DNA of 64,000 nucleotides, from positions 124,001 to 188,000 of the forward strand of contig NZ_JAEHFX010000001.1 in NCBI RefSeq assembly GCF_016623615.1. The letters are read 5' to 3'. The translations under genes and the position numbers were made by a program. Source of the stretch: Adhaeribacter terrigena. GTDB taxonomy: Bacteria; Bacteroidota; Bacteroidia; Cytophagales; Hymenobacteraceae. Below the pieces are notes generated by a model. The model did no database searches. It was not told where the DNA came from and was given only the letters and a program-made list of their open reading frames with translations. Numbering within the stretch: position 1 is the stretch's first letter; each line of letters begins with the position of its first letter. Shown piece after piece: positions 1 to 8,678 of this stretch.

Positions 1-1556
1 ATGTCATCGATCGCGGTCAGGTAATCTTTGATCGGCTGGCCACCCCAATCCTGGCTGATGCTGTTGTTCCATTCGGTACCAAAGCCCGGTAAACCGCGAC
101 GATTTGGGGCTACAATGATGTAACCGTTAGCCGCCATTAACTGGAAATTCCAGCGATACGAGAAGCTTTGCGAAACCGGGCTTTGCGGACCACCCTGGCA
201 GTATAAAAGCGTCGGGTATTTTTTATTCGGGTCGAAATCCGGTGGGTAAATGATCCAGCTCAGCAGGTCTTTGTTGTCGGTGGTTTTGGAAGTGCGGGCT
301 ACTACTTTACCCATTTTAATTTTGCCCAGCATTTCGGTATTGATGCTGGTAAGCGGCGTTTCTTTGGCGTCTTTCATGCTCACCAAAACCAGTTCGGCCG
401 GCTGGCTCATGGTAGTTTTGTTAACAATGAAATTCTGGCCGGCAATCTCGAAACCGTTGTAGTTGAACTGACCGTTCGAGAATTGCTTTACGGTTTTGTC
501 TTTCACGTCGGCTACAAAAATTTGCTCCGTGCCTTTCAGCGTGCTGGTGAAATAGATCTTTTTGCCGTCGTTGCTCCATTTAATGCCGTGGGCGGTTTGC
601 TCGCTTCCGGCGGTAATTTCTTCCTTCTTGTTCGAAGCAAAATCGTACACAAAAATGCGGTTGCGGTCCGATTCAAAACCCGGGGTTTCCATACTTAGCC
701 AGGCCAGTTTTTTACCGTCAGGGCTGAAGCTTGGCTCGTTGTCGTAGCCCATCATACCATCGGTTAAGTTCTTGGTCTGGCCGGTCTTGATGTCGTACAG
801 ATAAACATCGGAGTTGGTAGAAACGGCGTAGGCCTTGCCCACCTGCTTTTTAGAGGTGTAAGCAATGGTGTTGCCATCCGGGCTGAAGGTAAGCTGTTCC
901 GCGCCACCGTGAGGCATTAACGGGGCATCGTAAGGTTCTCCGGCCATAATGTCTTTCGGCGTGCCGCTTAAAGAACCGTCTTTGTAAGGCGCAAAAAATA
1001 CGTGGCTTACTTTAAAGTCGTCCCACTGGTTCCAATGGCGGTACATCAGATCATCGATAATGCGCGCATCTGCCTTAGGCAGGTCCGGATAAATTTCTTT
1101 TACTTCCTTACCGTTTTTTACATCCTGGGTAAAGAGTATGTGGTTCTGGGCTTTGGCGTATTTGAAGTTGGCCAGGCCGTCTTTCAGGTCTGAAATTTTC
1201 TTTTTATCGGAGCCGTCCGGATTCATTTCGTATAGTTGAACCGAACCGCTTTCCGAAGAAAGAAAGGCGATCTTTTTACCGTCCGGGCGCCAGGTTACGT
1301 TAAATTCGCTGGTTTTGGTGTCGGTTAGTCTTTTGGCTTTGCCGCCTTCTACCGGAATGGTGTAAATATCGGCGTTGCCTTTGTTCTCTTTCAGATCGTA
1401 GTAGGTAACGGTGTAAACCACGGTCTTTTTATCGGGCGAAACTTCGGAAGAACCGAGGCGGCCGAATTGCCAGAGCAGTTCCGGCGTAAGGGTTTGCTGG
1501 GCGTTGGCAGTACTTAGGTGTAAGAAAACAGCCGCCGCTAAAACGAGTTTTTTCAT
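1..1556 (-). CDS. S9 family prolyl oligopeptidase (3' part cut by window edge)
   Basis: Secreted serine peptidase of family S9, of the acylaminoacyl-peptidase/DPP-IV-like type, expected to cleave peptides in the periplasm. About 518 codons are present. It starts with a signal peptide (MKKLVLAAAVFLHLSTANAQ) at 1556, followed by a beta-propeller with WD40-like TolB/Pds repeats (for example SPDGKK and FSPDGNTIAY). The beginning of the alpha/beta-hydrolase domain follows, with the family signature CQGGPQSP and APNRRGLPGFG near the end. The catalytic Ser/Asp/His lie beyond position 1, so activity cannot be judged. The family call is secure and the substrate is unknown. Confidence 0.93.
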   Translation of the reverse strand, partial: MKKLVLAAAVFLHLSTANAQQTLTPELLWQFGRLGSSEVSPDKKTVVYTVTYYDLKENKGNADIYTIPVEGGKAKRLTDTKTSEFNVTWRPDGKKIAFLSSESGSVQLYEMNPDGSDKKKISDLKDGLANFKYAKAQNHILFTQDVKNGKEVKEIYPDLPKADARIIDDLMYRHWNQWDDFKVSHVFFAPYKDGSLSGTPKDIMAGEPYDAPLMPHGGAEQLTFSPDGNTIAYTSKKQVGKAYAVSTNSDVYLYDIKTGQTKNLTDGMMGYDNEPSFSPDGKKLAWLSMETPGFESDRNRIFVYDFASNKKEEITAGSEQTAHGIKWSNDGKKIYFTSTLKGTEQIFVADVKDKTVKQFSNGQFNYNGFEIAGQNFIVNKTTMSQPAELVLVSMKDAKETPLTSINTEMLGKIKMGKVVARTSKTTDNKDLLSWIIYPPDFDPNKKYPTLLYCQGGPQSPVSQSFSYRWNFQLMAANGYIIVAPNRRGLPGFGTEWNNSISQDWGGQPIKDYLTAIDD

Positions 1557-1670
1557 CAATTTCAATAGCGTTTTGAGAAGCCTAAGTTACCAATTTTCGG
1601 GCAGAAACGGGAATGGAAAAACATGTACGTTAAAATTACCTGCTTCCGGACAATAAGAGCATTGCAAAGC

Positions 1671-1699
1671 AGTTTTTAAGAACAAAACCCTACCGTTTT
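1671..1699 (-). repeat. E29 dispersed element
   Basis: Full 29-nt match on the minus strand, beginning AAAACGGTAGGGTTTT and ending AAAAACT. It lies in the divergent gap between the S9 peptidase and the next plus-strand gene. Confidence 0.85.
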
Positions 1700-1790
1700 T
1701 TCAGGAATATTTTTTTTTGCAGGATACTTTTTTATAGATGGCTTTTTTTTAAGTTTGCCCTGAAGTCTGAATTTTTAAACTGATAGAACC

Positions 1791-2039
1791 ATGCGATTAG
1801 TAGCCAATATACCCCACGAAGATGTACGAATTTCGGTTTTTGCCTGGAACGAGAAATTCCTGGTGAAATTTGAGAAAGCCGGAATGGAACAAACTTACAA
1901 AATTGCCGAAATGGATATTCCCGGCGATGGCGACCTGGAAAAAATGATCGATGAGGAACTGGTGGATACCGTGCTGGAAATTTTCCATAAAATGGGTACC
2001 GCCTGGAAAGAAGCCCGGGAGCGGATGGATACATTGTAG
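1791..2039 (+). CDS. Small conserved hypothetical protein (82 aa)
   Basis: Acidic cytoplasmic protein without signal peptide or membrane segment. It starts MRLVANIPHEDVRISVF and carries a predicted beta-rich N-terminal half and a helical C-terminal half (DLEKMIDEELVDTVLEIFHKM). The shape resembles small uncharacterised proteins common in Cytophagales, but I do not recognise a named family. A possible -7 promoter box TAAGTTTG lies at 1750-1757. It is followed closely by the membrane glycosyltransferase gene on the same strand. The AT-rich leader before a clear ATG supports the start. Confidence 0.75.
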   Translation: MRLVANIPHEDVRISVFAWNEKFLVKFEKAGMEQTYKIAEMDIPGDGDLEKMIDEELVDTVLEIFHKMGTAWKEARERMDTL

Positions 2040-2081
2040 TACTTTATTTGCTTTTCCAATCAGTAATCTAATCCTTCTAGT

Positions 2082-3350
2082 TTGATATTATTACAGCGTC
2101 GCGCTCAGGTTTTGCCGGATAAGAAATATTTGAATTTGCTGCTTTGCCTGGGGCACCTGTTTTTTTTAATATTCGTTTTTGCCGGTTTAAGGCTCCTGCA
2201 AGCCAAAGTTGTTTTTCCAGCAGAAACTGAATTGCTGAATTGGGACGCAGAGCATTATCATGCCATTAGTAAGAAAGGTTATTTTGGCATAAATGTGGCT
2301 TTTTTTCCGTTGCTGCCTGCCATCTGGCGCTTAACCGGGTTTAGCGGTTACGGAATTGCCCTTTTAAACGCAGGGGTTTTCTATGCAGCTTTTTTATGCC
2401 TGGCAGGTATGCTTCAGCTCCGGAAAAGAGAGATTTTACTGATTCTTTCTGTTCCGGGATTTTTGTTCTTTTACGTGCCCTACACCGAGGCCTTGTTTTT
2501 TGCCGGAGCAGTATTGTTCCTTTATGCTTTAAAGAAAGAACATTTCTGGTTCCTTATCCTAAGCATTTTCCTGGTTTCATTCATCCGGCCGGTAATTTCT
2601 ATTTTATTGCCTGCTTTAGTGCTTACCGTATTCATCAGGCATAAACCGGGAGATGAGTTTTACGCTCTTAAAACAATAATCTGGGGTTTTATTTCAGTTT
2701 TGCCAGGTCTGATCGGGTTAGCCTATCTGCAAAAAACACAAACGGGAAGCTATTTCGGGTTTATAACCATTCAGGCCGAACATTGGCACCATTATTTGCA
2801 AATGCCTTCTTTTCCATTGTCAACCTGGGAAAACAGCACGCGCCTGGTTTTGTTGCTCGATGGGATCGGGCTATTCATTGCTTTGTTGTGCGGCGTGAAA
2901 GTGATGCAGCAGATGTGGTTTAAATATAAGAAGCCGGAAAACCTGTTGGAAGGTTACGTGCTTTTTTCGCACTTTTACCTGGCCGGATGCGGTGCCGCAA
3001 TTCTGCTCTTTCAGGGGGGCGGCCTTATTAATATGAACCGCTATTTATTTGCCACCGCTTTTTTCGTGGTTGTATTCAAGCATTTCGCTAACCACTATAA
3101 GTTTAAGCCGGCACACTTCTTTTATCTGTTTGGCAGCCTTGAGGTTTTCTGGCTGCTTTTTAAAAGCTACGACCGGCTGAATACTTTCCTGAGATTAAGC
3201 CTGGCTTCCGTTTATTATTCAGCGATTTTGGCAGTTTTTCATAGATCAGCTTTTGTAAGAAATACCGCATTTGCAATTTTTTATGTTACTAATGCCGTTG
3301 CTCAAATGTATTGCCTGGATGTGTTTATGAGCGGACAGTGGATATCGTGA
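2082..3350 (+). CDS. PIG-V-like membrane mannosyltransferase family protein
   Basis: Polytopic inner-membrane protein of 422 aa with about ten hydrophobic segments. The first loop contains LLNWDAEHYHAISKKGYFG followed by FFPLLPAIW, which matches the W-D-x-x-H/F-Y ... G-Y ... F-F-P-L pattern of bacterial and archaeal relatives of the GPI mannosyltransferase PIG-V (polyprenyl-phosphate-sugar-dependent GT-C fold). By family knowledge it would transfer a sugar from a lipid carrier on the periplasmic side; donor and acceptor are unknown. Translation appears to start at TTG 2082, since no ATG lies before the first membrane segment. It stands alone, 42 nt after the preceding small gene. Confidence 0.72.
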   Translation: MILLQRRAQVLPDKKYLNLLLCLGHLFFLIFVFAGLRLLQAKVVFPAETELLNWDAEHYHAISKKGYFGINVAFFPLLPAIWRLTGFSGYGIALLNAGVFYAAFLCLAGMLQLRKREILLILSVPGFLFFYVPYTEALFFAGAVLFLYALKKEHFWFLILSIFLVSFIRPVISILLPALVLTVFIRHKPGDEFYALKTIIWGFISVLPGLIGLAYLQKTQTGSYFGFITIQAEHWHHYLQMPSFPLSTWENSTRLVLLLDGIGLFIALLCGVKVMQQMWFKYKKPENLLEGYVLFSHFYLAGCGAAILLFQGGGLINMNRYLFATAFFVVVFKHFANHYKFKPAHFFYLFGSLEVFWLLFKSYDRLNTFLRLSLASVYYSAILAVFHRSAFVRNTAFAIFYVTNAVAQMYCLDVFMSGQWIS

Positions 3351-3555
3351 TGAACTACTGGGATGAAAATATCTGACGTAAAATTTAAAGATTGGAATCA
3401 GGCACCGGAGTAAATAAAAGCTTCATAATTCTAAAAAAGTTTTCAATAGAAGCAGCGTTTGCATAGTCTGGGTTGTCAAGTAAGTGCCACTAGGGAAATC
3501 TGAAGAGCATATAGTGGGCATATTTACCAGAAACGAAGCGTTGAATTTTAGATTT

Positions 3556-4266
3556 ATGAAGAAACTGATCTTTGCCTTTTTTACCATCCTTTCTTTCGAA
3601 ACTTACAGCCAAACACCAGAAATTAAGCCTTTAGGGAAGTTTGCAATTGGCATTACTTTCTCCCCCGATTATTGCTACAGAACTTTAAATGCTGATGCTA
3701 GCAGTAAACCGATTGCTGACATGCGCGATGAAGAAGAAATTGCAAAACTTGGATTTACTACTGGTGCTACCTTGTTTTACACATTAGGTAGCCGGGTAGC
3801 CTTAGAATCCGGATTGCTTTTTTCAGATAAAGGAGAGAAAACCAGGGAAAGGAAATATAATTTTACTGAACCGATAGTTAACGCGCCTGTTGCAGGAACC
3901 CACAATTACCATTATTTCTATATTGATGTTCCGACCAAAGTTAATTATTACCTAACAATTGGAAAGATGAAGGCATTTGTATCGGCGGGTACTTCAACAA
4001 ATATATTTCTAAAGGAGAAGAGGTCTTCTACCTATACCTATGCAGATGGCCGAACGGAGGACCGGACGGTAGTTTCTAAACCAGGCTTTTCCAGGGTAAA
4101 TCTTGTAGCGCTGGCTGGTTTTGGAGTAGATTATACCCTGACAGAAAATTTGCAGATCAGAGTTGAACCAATTTACCGAAGATCGATAACCTCTATAATA
4201 AATGCGCCCATAAAAGGCTATCTTTATTCGGCCGGAATAAATTTTGGCGTGTATATGAAATTGTAA
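3556..4266 (+). CDS. Outer-membrane beta-barrel protein, PorT-like
   Basis: Exported protein of 236 aa. The start is set at ATG 3556, where a signal peptide begins (MKKLIFAFFTILSFETYSQ); the reading frame stays open upstream but without signal features. The mature part alternates hydrophobic and polar residues with the pattern of eight-stranded Bacteroidota barrels: FAIGITFSPDY, then a GSRVALESGLLFSDKG strand, a central YYLTIGKMKAFVSAGTS strand and a final YLYSAGINFGVYMKL with a C-terminal aromatic or hydrophobic residue. This is the outer-membrane beta-barrel domain class (PF13568-like). The cargo or role is unknown. It converges on tsf across a two-way terminator. Confidence 0.75.
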   Translation: MKKLIFAFFTILSFETYSQTPEIKPLGKFAIGITFSPDYCYRTLNADASSKPIADMRDEEEIAKLGFTTGATLFYTLGSRVALESGLLFSDKGEKTRERKYNFTEPIVNAPVAGTHNYHYFYIDVPTKVNYYLTIGKMKAFVSAGTSTNIFLKEKRSSTYTYADGRTEDRTVVSKPGFSRVNLVALAGFGVDYTLTENLQIRVEPIYRRSITSIINAPIKGYLYSAGINFGVYMKL

Positions 4267-4314
4267 AAAGCTGCAATCGCCAGCCTTAACCTTAGGGTTA
4301 ATTAGTACAGAAAC

Positions 4315-4351
4315 AAAAAAGTCTGCCTCATTGCTGAAGCAGACTTTTTTT
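4315..4351. terminator. Two-way rho-independent terminator
   Basis: Stem GTCTGC (4321-4326) with GCAGAC (4339-4344), preceded by six A and followed by seven T, between the convergent barrel gene and tsf. Its right arm is shared with the E29 copy at 4343-4371. Confidence 0.9.
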
Positions 4352-4371
4352 GGTTAAAACGATACCGTTTT
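4343..4371 (-). repeat. E29 dispersed element overlapping a terminator
   Basis: Minus-strand E29 (AAAACGGTATCGTTTT ... AAAAAAAGT). Its AAAAAGT end is the same DNA as the terminator arm and T-run. Confidence 0.85.
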
Positions 4372-4378
4372 CGGATAA

Positions 4379-5212
4379 TTAACCGATCTGTACGCGTTTG
4401 AATTCAGAAACAGTTAAGCCTTTAGACTTGCTGTCCAGTAACTTCGCGATCGTCATAGACGGGTCTTTCACAAATTCCTGGTTCAATAAAGTAGAATCTT
4501 TGTAGAATTTGTTCAGTTTACCTTCGGCGATTTTTTCCAGCATAGCTTCTGGTTTGCCTTCTGCACGCGCCTGCTCTTTACCGATCTCGATCTCACGGGC
4601 AATAGTAGCAGCATCAACGCCGTCTTTGTCAAGGGCAATTGGCTTCATGGCAGCGATCTGCATGGCAACGTCTTTACCAACTTCCTGTACGTCGGTTCCG
4701 TTTACGTTTTTCAGGCCTACTAATACGCCTAATTTACCGTTAGAGTGGTTGTAAGCAACAACCTGGTCAGCAGTTACGGTTTCGTAAGCTACTACATCCA
4801 GTTTCTCGCCAATTTTACCCATCAGGTCGGTGATGTGGTCTTGTAACGAACGGCCATCAGCCTGCGGAGCGGCTAATAATTCTTCTTTAGAACCAGCGTT
4901 GGTTTTAACGGCAGTATCTAAAATAGTTTTCGCGAGGTTTTTGAAATCTTCAACTTTAGAAACCGGTTCTGTTTCGCAAGCTAAGGCAATTAATTTACCA
5001 GTTGTACCATCGGCGTTTACCTGGGTTAAAACTGCACCTTCAGAAGTTTCGTTGTCAGCACGTTTGCTGGCAATTTTCTGCCCCTGCTTGCGCAGAATGT
5101 CGATTGCAGCTTCCATGTCACCGTTTGCTTCGGTCAGGGCTTTTTTGCAGTCCATCATACCGGCGCCGGTAGTTTGTCTTAGTTTGTTAACGTCTTGTGC
5201 TGTAATAGCCAT
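4379..5212 (-). CDS. tsf: Translation elongation factor Ts
   Basis: Guanine-nucleotide exchange factor that releases GDP from EF-Tu during elongation. The 277-aa product has the N-terminal UBA-like segment LRQTTGAGMMDCKKAL (residues about 11-26), the conserved ETEPVSK stretch of the core and VGKDVAMQIAAMKP in the dimerisation region. Length and ends are normal for the Bacteroidota form. It is the last gene of rplM-rpsI-rpsB-tsf but lies 166 nt after rpsB, behind a hairpin and an E29 copy, so it may be partly uncoupled from the operon. The leader is very AT-rich, with repeated TTAATTCTTAATT-like units. Confidence 0.98.
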   Translation of the reverse strand: MAITAQDVNKLRQTTGAGMMDCKKALTEANGDMEAAIDILRKQGQKIASKRADNETSEGAVLTQVNADGTTGKLIALACETEPVSKVEDFKNLAKTILDTAVKTNAGSKEELLAAPQADGRSLQDHITDLMGKIGEKLDVVAYETVTADQVVAYNHSNGKLGVLVGLKNVNGTDVQEVGKDVAMQIAAMKPIALDKDGVDAATIAREIEIGKEQARAEGKPEAMLEKIAEGKLNKFYKDSTLLNQEFVKDPSMTIAKLLDSKSKGLTVSEFKRVQIG

Positions 5213-5255
5213 GTTTTCTTTTAATTAAGAATTAAGAATTAATAATTAATAATTT

Positions 5256-5284
5256 ACTTTTTGGGTCCGGAAACCTACCGTTTT
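5256..5284 (-). repeat. E29 dispersed element in the rpsB-tsf spacer
   Basis: Minus-strand E29 (AAAACGGTAGG ... CCCAAAAAGT), 44 nt upstream of the tsf start codon. Confidence 0.85.
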
Positions 5285-5307
5285 GGTGTTGCCTTCCGGA
5301 TAAATTC

Positions 5308-5350
5308 AAAAAAAGGGAACAGGGTTGCCGGGCAGCCGCTGTTCCCTTTT
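5308..5350 (-). terminator. Hairpin with T-run between rpsB and tsf
   Basis: Arms AAAAGGGAACAG (5311-5322) and CTGTTCCCTTTT (5339-5350), with an inner GCTGCC/GGCAGC-like pairing. Read on the minus strand it is followed by seven T, so it can end or attenuate transcription leaving rpsB before tsf. Confidence 0.8.
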
Positions 5351-5378
5351 GGGGATTTCATTCAGAGGTTACAAAGAA

Positions 5379-6140
5379 TTACTCAGCAGCAACTTTTTCA
5401 GCAATACCCGCTTCATCAGCTTGTTTGCGGTCTGCATCTTCTTTGTCAACTTTACGCTCAGAAAGGCCATCTTCGATAGCTTTACCAATTACACCTACGA
5501 TCAGGGCAATTGATTTGGAAGCATCGTCGTTCGCTGGAATAGGGAAGTCAACCAGTTCCGGGTTAGAGTTGGTATCGCAAACGGCGAATACCGGTAAACC
5601 AAGTTTCTGAGCTTCTTTGATAGCAATGTGCTCACGCTTCACGTCTACTACGAATAACGCAGCTGGCAGACGGGAAAGATCAGCAATACCACCTAAAACG
5701 CGGCCTAATTTCTCACGCTCGCGGGTAAGCATTAAACGCTCACGTTTCGCGATGTTAGAAACCATTAAAGGGTCTTTCATCATTTTATCGATGGTAGACA
5801 TTTTCTTTAACGACTTACGAACAGTTGCGAAGTTGGTAAGCATACCACCTAACCAACGGTCAGTAACGTAAGGCATTTTCAGTCTTTTCGCTTCGTCGCC
5901 CACAATTTCCTGCGCTTGCTTTTTAGTAGCAACGAACATGATCTTGCGGCCTGATTTTGCGATCTGACGGATTGCAGCAGCAGCTTCGTCTAAAGCCACA
6001 ACTGTTTTATTTAAATCGATAATATGGATGCCGTTTTTCTCCATGAAAATGTACGGTGCCATTTTCGGATCCCATTTGCGGGTAAGGTGGCCAAAGTGCA
6101 CACCGGCATCAAGCAATTGCTTATAATTTGTAGTTGCCAT
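5379..6140 (-). CDS. rpsB: 30S ribosomal protein S2
   Basis: Small-subunit protein S2, 253 aa. It shows the family landmarks [19 protein letters not shown] near the N-terminus, [24 protein letters not shown] and the region [27 protein letters not shown]. The C-terminal tail ([15 protein letters not shown]) is charged and variable, as is usual. It starts 21 nt after the rpsI stop and is clearly co-transcribed with rplM and rpsI. A strong hairpin follows it. Confidence 0.98.
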   Translation of the reverse strand: MATTNYKQLLDAGVHFGHLTRKWDPKMAPYIFMEKNGIHIIDLNKTVVALDEAAAAIRQIAKSGRKIMFVATKKQAQEIVGDEAKRLKMPYVTDRWLGGMLTNFATVRKSLKKMSTIDKMMKDPLMVSNIAKRERLMLTREREKLGRVLGGIADLSRLPAALFVVDVKREHIAIKEAQKLGLPVFAVCDTNSNPELVDFPIPANDDASKSIALIVGVIGKAIEDGLSERKVDKEDADRKQADEAGIAEKVAAE

Positions 6141-6161
6141 TTTTCTAAGTACTCTTTAAGA

Positions 6162-6548
6162 TTAACGCTTGCTGAACTGGAACGATCTTCTCGCTTTTCT
6201 TCTACCAAATTTCTTACGCTCAACCATACGTGGGTCACGCGTTAAGAAACCTTCTTTCTTCAGTGGAGGACGTGCTTCGCTGTTTTCTTCTACCAAAGCT
6301 TTAGAGATCGCTAAACGGATCGCTTCTGCCTGGCCGCTGATGCCGCCGCCTTTAACGTTAACTTTTACATCGTACTTGCCTTTTGCTTCTAACGTAGCGA
6401 ATGGCTGCTCCACGATGGTTTGTAGTACTTCGTTTGGAAAGTATACTTTTATATCTCTATCGTTAATAGTGATATTCCCTTGCCCAGGCGTCATGTAGAT
6501 GCGCGCCACCGAGGTTTTTCTTCTACCAGATGTGTTGAGAATTTCCAT
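6162..6548 (-). CDS. rpsI: 30S ribosomal protein S9
   Basis: Small-subunit protein S9 of 128 aa, whose C-terminal tail reaches the P-site tRNA. Visible landmarks are the start [15 protein letters not shown], the central [23 protein letters not shown] and the basic tail [12 protein letters not shown]. In many bacteria the tail is KKARRAPQFSKR; Ser-Phe in place of Ala-Pro is a mild local difference. It lies 10 nt behind rplM, the nearly universal partner of S9. Confidence 0.98.
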   Translation of the reverse strand: MEILNTSGRRKTSVARIYMTPGQGNITINDRDIKVYFPNEVLQTIVEQPFATLEAKGKYDVKVNVKGGGISGQAEAIRLAISKALVEENSEARPPLKKEGFLTRDPRMVERKKFGRRKARRSFQFSKR

Positions 6549-6558
6549 TAATGGTTAA

Positions 6559-7008
6559 TTATAAATTGATTTTTAAAGTTTTCGGTTGTTGTGCTTCGTG
6601 TGGATGCTCAGCGCCTGTGTAAACGAACAGGTTGCGGAACTGCTCGCGGCCCAGACGGGTGCGTGGCAACATGCCTCTCACGGCTCTTTCGATTACCAGG
6701 TTAGGCGATTTTGCCATTAACTCACGAACAGTAGTATGTTTCTGACCACCTGGATAACCCGAGTGCGTTACATATACTTTGTTGTTCAGTTTCTTGCCCG
6801 TAACACGCAGGTTCTGGGAGTTGATAACAATTACGTTATCGCCGCAGTCGGCATTCGGGGTGAAAGAAGCTTTGTGTTTGCCACGTAATACGTTGGCAAT
6901 CTGGCTCGCTACGCGGCCTAAAGTTGCGTCTCCGGCGTCTATCACTACCCAACCTTTATTAGCGGTCGCTTTATTAACTGATAGCGTCTTATAACTTAAA
7001 TGATCCAT
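6559..7008 (-). CDS. rplM: 50S ribosomal protein L13
   Basis: Large-subunit protein L13 of 149 aa, an early assembly protein. Conserved stretches are WVVIDAGDATLGRVASQIA, the PNADCGDNVIVINS block, YVTHSGYPGG and the C-terminal MLPRTRLGREQFRNLFVY. It is the first gene of the ribosomal operon and has a textbook Bacteroidota promoter at 7071-7101, about 63 nt upstream of its ATG. Confidence 0.98.
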   Translation of the reverse strand: MDHLSYKTLSVNKATANKGWVVIDAGDATLGRVASQIANVLRGKHKASFTPNADCGDNVIVINSQNLRVTGKKLNNKVYVTHSGYPGGQKHTTVRELMAKSPNLVIERAVRGMLPRTRLGREQFRNLFVYTGAEHPHEAQQPKTLKINL

Positions 7009-7070
7009 TAGTTATGGTTAAATGGTTATATATGAATAATTTCCACTTCAGGGATTCTAAAATGGAGGTG

Positions 7071-7101
7071 CAAAGTTAAGGGTATTTCCTGAATTTGCAA
7101 A
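7071..7101 (-). promoter_or_regulatory. Promoter of the rplM-rpsI-rpsB-tsf operon
   Basis: On the minus strand: TTTG (7101-7098), a 19-bp spacer, then TAACTTTG (7078-7071). This matches the primary sigma factor consensus of Bacteroidota (TTTG at -33 and TAnnTTTG at -7). Confidence 0.85.
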
Positions 7102-7119
7102 TTGCTGAGAATTAAAAAT

Positions 7120-7602
7120 TTAGTGGGAAGGTGAGGTCTTGAAAATCGAATCAGTACTTAAAGTTGAATTTGCTACTTTAAGTTTTTTCTTCTCAATGGC
7201 AGAAATAACCTTCTCTAATAGATAGGTTTGGCTATAATATTTTTCTGCCTGAATTATGAAATTAGTTTTCTCAACTAAAAGAATTTCTATCCATTTCACT
7301 TCAGGTGGAGGTTGGAAGGCATGTTCAACTAAAACGCAACTTAGATTCCAGCTATATTTTGATTTAAATTCATTTGGTTTGTCTAAAGTAACGTCTTTTG
7401 AATTTATTAGGATTATTTTCAATGTAGGTCCATCATTACCTTCATTGTCAATTGTAATTATTGCGTCATCGCATAATACGTCCTTTTTGAGTTTTTCTTC
7501 AATCTCCGCTACTTCAGGAATTCTTACAATCTTGTCGTATTTATCTTGGCAGCTTGCCAAAAAGCTGGAAAAAAGAAGAAGATAAAAGAAAGTATATTTC
7601 AT
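7120..7602 (-). CDS. Hypothetical lipoprotein (160 aa)
   Basis: Exported lipoprotein of unknown function. The start is placed at ATG 7602, where the signal peptide MKYTFFYLLLFSSFLASC ends in a lipobox LAS-C; the frame is open nine codons further up without support. The mature part has no motif that I recognise. It carries an acidic N-terminal region and a basic helical tail (KVISAIEKKKLKVAN). Its base composition is visibly more AT-rich than the flanking rplM and rluA-type genes, which hints at a different origin. It stands alone upstream of the ribosomal promoter. Confidence 0.7.
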   Translation of the reverse strand: MKYTFFYLLLFSSFLASCQDKYDKIVRIPEVAEIEEKLKKDVLCDDAIITIDNEGNDGPTLKIILINSKDVTLDKPNEFKSKYSWNLSCVLVEHAFQPPPEVKWIEILLVEKTNFIIQAEKYYSQTYLLEKVISAIEKKKLKVANSTLSTDSIFKTSPSH

Positions 7603-7643
7603 GTTGAATTTTGAAAAGCCTAAAGCCAAAAGATGGTTGTTTT

Positions 7644-7672
7644 ACTTTTTCACCTCAAAACCCTACCGTTTT
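7644..7672 (-). repeat. E29 dispersed element touching a stop codon
   Basis: Minus-strand E29 (AAAACGGTAGGGTTTT ... GAAAAAGT), sharing two bases with the stop codon of the pseudouridine synthase gene at 7671. Confidence 0.9.
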
Positions 7673-8384
7673 ACGAATTCTGCCGCAACGATTTCACCAA
7701 AACCTGAAAATCTTTCGGGTATGGCGCTTCTACCACCACTTTCTCGCCGTTCAATAAAGTAAAGCCCAGTTGGGTAGAATGCAGCGCGAACCGTTTGATG
7801 AGCGGTTGTTCTTCGGTTTGCTGCTTTAAGTTGAATTTGCGTTTCAGGCTGGAAAGGTACAGCACTTCGCCGCCGTAGAGTTCGTCGTTTACAATGGGCG
7901 CTTTCAGGTACATGAGGTGCAGGCGGATCTGGTGCATGCGGCCGGTTATGGGCTGGCAGGCAATTAAGGAATGGCGGTGATAGGTTTCCAGGGTGTTGAA
8001 AATGGTTTGCGCGGGTTTGCCTTTAAAGGCCAGTTTGGCTTTTCCTTTCAGGCCCGGCTGAATGGCGCGGTCCACTTCTACATTTTCGAATTTATGCACG
8101 CCCCAAACCACGGCATGGTACAATTTGTCTACCTCGCGGTTCTCGAACTGCATGCTTAAGTGGCGGTAAGCTTCCGGATTTTTGGCAATGGCCAATGCGC
8201 CGGAGGTTTCTTTATCCAACCTGTGACAGGCCTGCGCATCCGGGTGGTATTGTTTGGCGAGCTTCAGCAGGTTGGTGGCGTTTAAGGCGCGGTCTTCTAA
8301 AGTAGCCAGGAAAGGCGGTTTGTTTACTACTATAAAATCGTCGTTCTCGAATACGATGAGGTCGGTAAAAACGGGGTATTTCAT
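7671..8384 (-). CDS. RluA-family RNA pseudouridine synthase
   Basis: Converts specific uridines of rRNA or tRNA to pseudouridine in the cytoplasm. The 237-aa protein holds the catalytic motif HRLDKETSGALAIAK, with the nucleophilic Asp at about residue 57. It also has the QPITGRMHQIRLHL strand and a FALHSTQLGF segment near the C-terminus, as in RluA/RluD/TruC relatives. No N-terminal S4 domain is present, so it is a short TruC/RluA-like form. The exact target cannot be told from sequence. E29 copies abut both ends of the gene (7644-7672 and 8390-8418). Confidence 0.93.
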   Translation of the reverse strand: MKYPVFTDLIVFENDDFIVVNKPPFLATLEDRALNATNLLKLAKQYHPDAQACHRLDKETSGALAIAKNPEAYRHLSMQFENREVDKLYHAVVWGVHKFENVEVDRAIQPGLKGKAKLAFKGKPAQTIFNTLETYHRHSLIACQPITGRMHQIRLHLMYLKAPIVNDELYGGEVLYLSSLKRKFNLKQQTEEQPLIKRFALHSTQLGFTLLNGEKVVVEAPYPKDFQVLVKSLRQNS

Positions 8385-8389
8385 TTAAG

Positions 8390-8418
8390 ACTTTTTCAGT
8401 GATTTTGCCTACCGTTTT
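8390..8418 (-). repeat. E29 dispersed element upstream of the pseudouridine synthase
   Basis: Minus-strand E29 (AAAACGGTAGGC ... GAAAAAGT), ending 5 nt before the gene's start codon. The central TTTT is replaced by AAAA. Confidence 0.8.
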
Positions 8419-8486
8419 CCGGTGTTTTCAGGAAACGGCATTTTGCAAAGATACAGAATTTACCCCACCTAAATCCTCCCCTAAAT

Positions 8487-8550
8487 CAGCCACTTTGATC
8501 GGGAATGCGTGTTCAACCACCCCAACCGCTCTTTGAAAAAGGAGGGGAGC
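8487..8550 (-). repeat. CTCCCC hairpin repeat, copy 1
   Basis: On the minus strand the unit reads GCTCCCCTCC, a short loop, a diverged second arm, then GGTTGGGGTGGTTG. After the unit, AAAGTGGCTGATTTAG matches the flank of the copy at 12351-12420. It is a dispersed intergenic repeat. Confidence 0.75.
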
Positions 8551-8598
8551 TTCCGGAATCTGCAAATAGATTAAGTTTATTTGCACCGTTCTCTTGCA

Positions 8599-8627
8599 AA
8601 AACGGTAGGGTTTTGAGCAGAAAAAGT
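8599..8627 (+). repeat. E29 dispersed element
   Basis: Consensus-quality plus-strand copy (AAAACGGTAGGGTTTT then GAGCAG then AAAAAGT) in the gap between two minus-strand genes. Confidence 0.92.
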
Positions 8628-8678
8628 CACAATGAAGTATAAACGAGCCGCCCTGAAATAGAGGAGGGTGGGGCGGGA

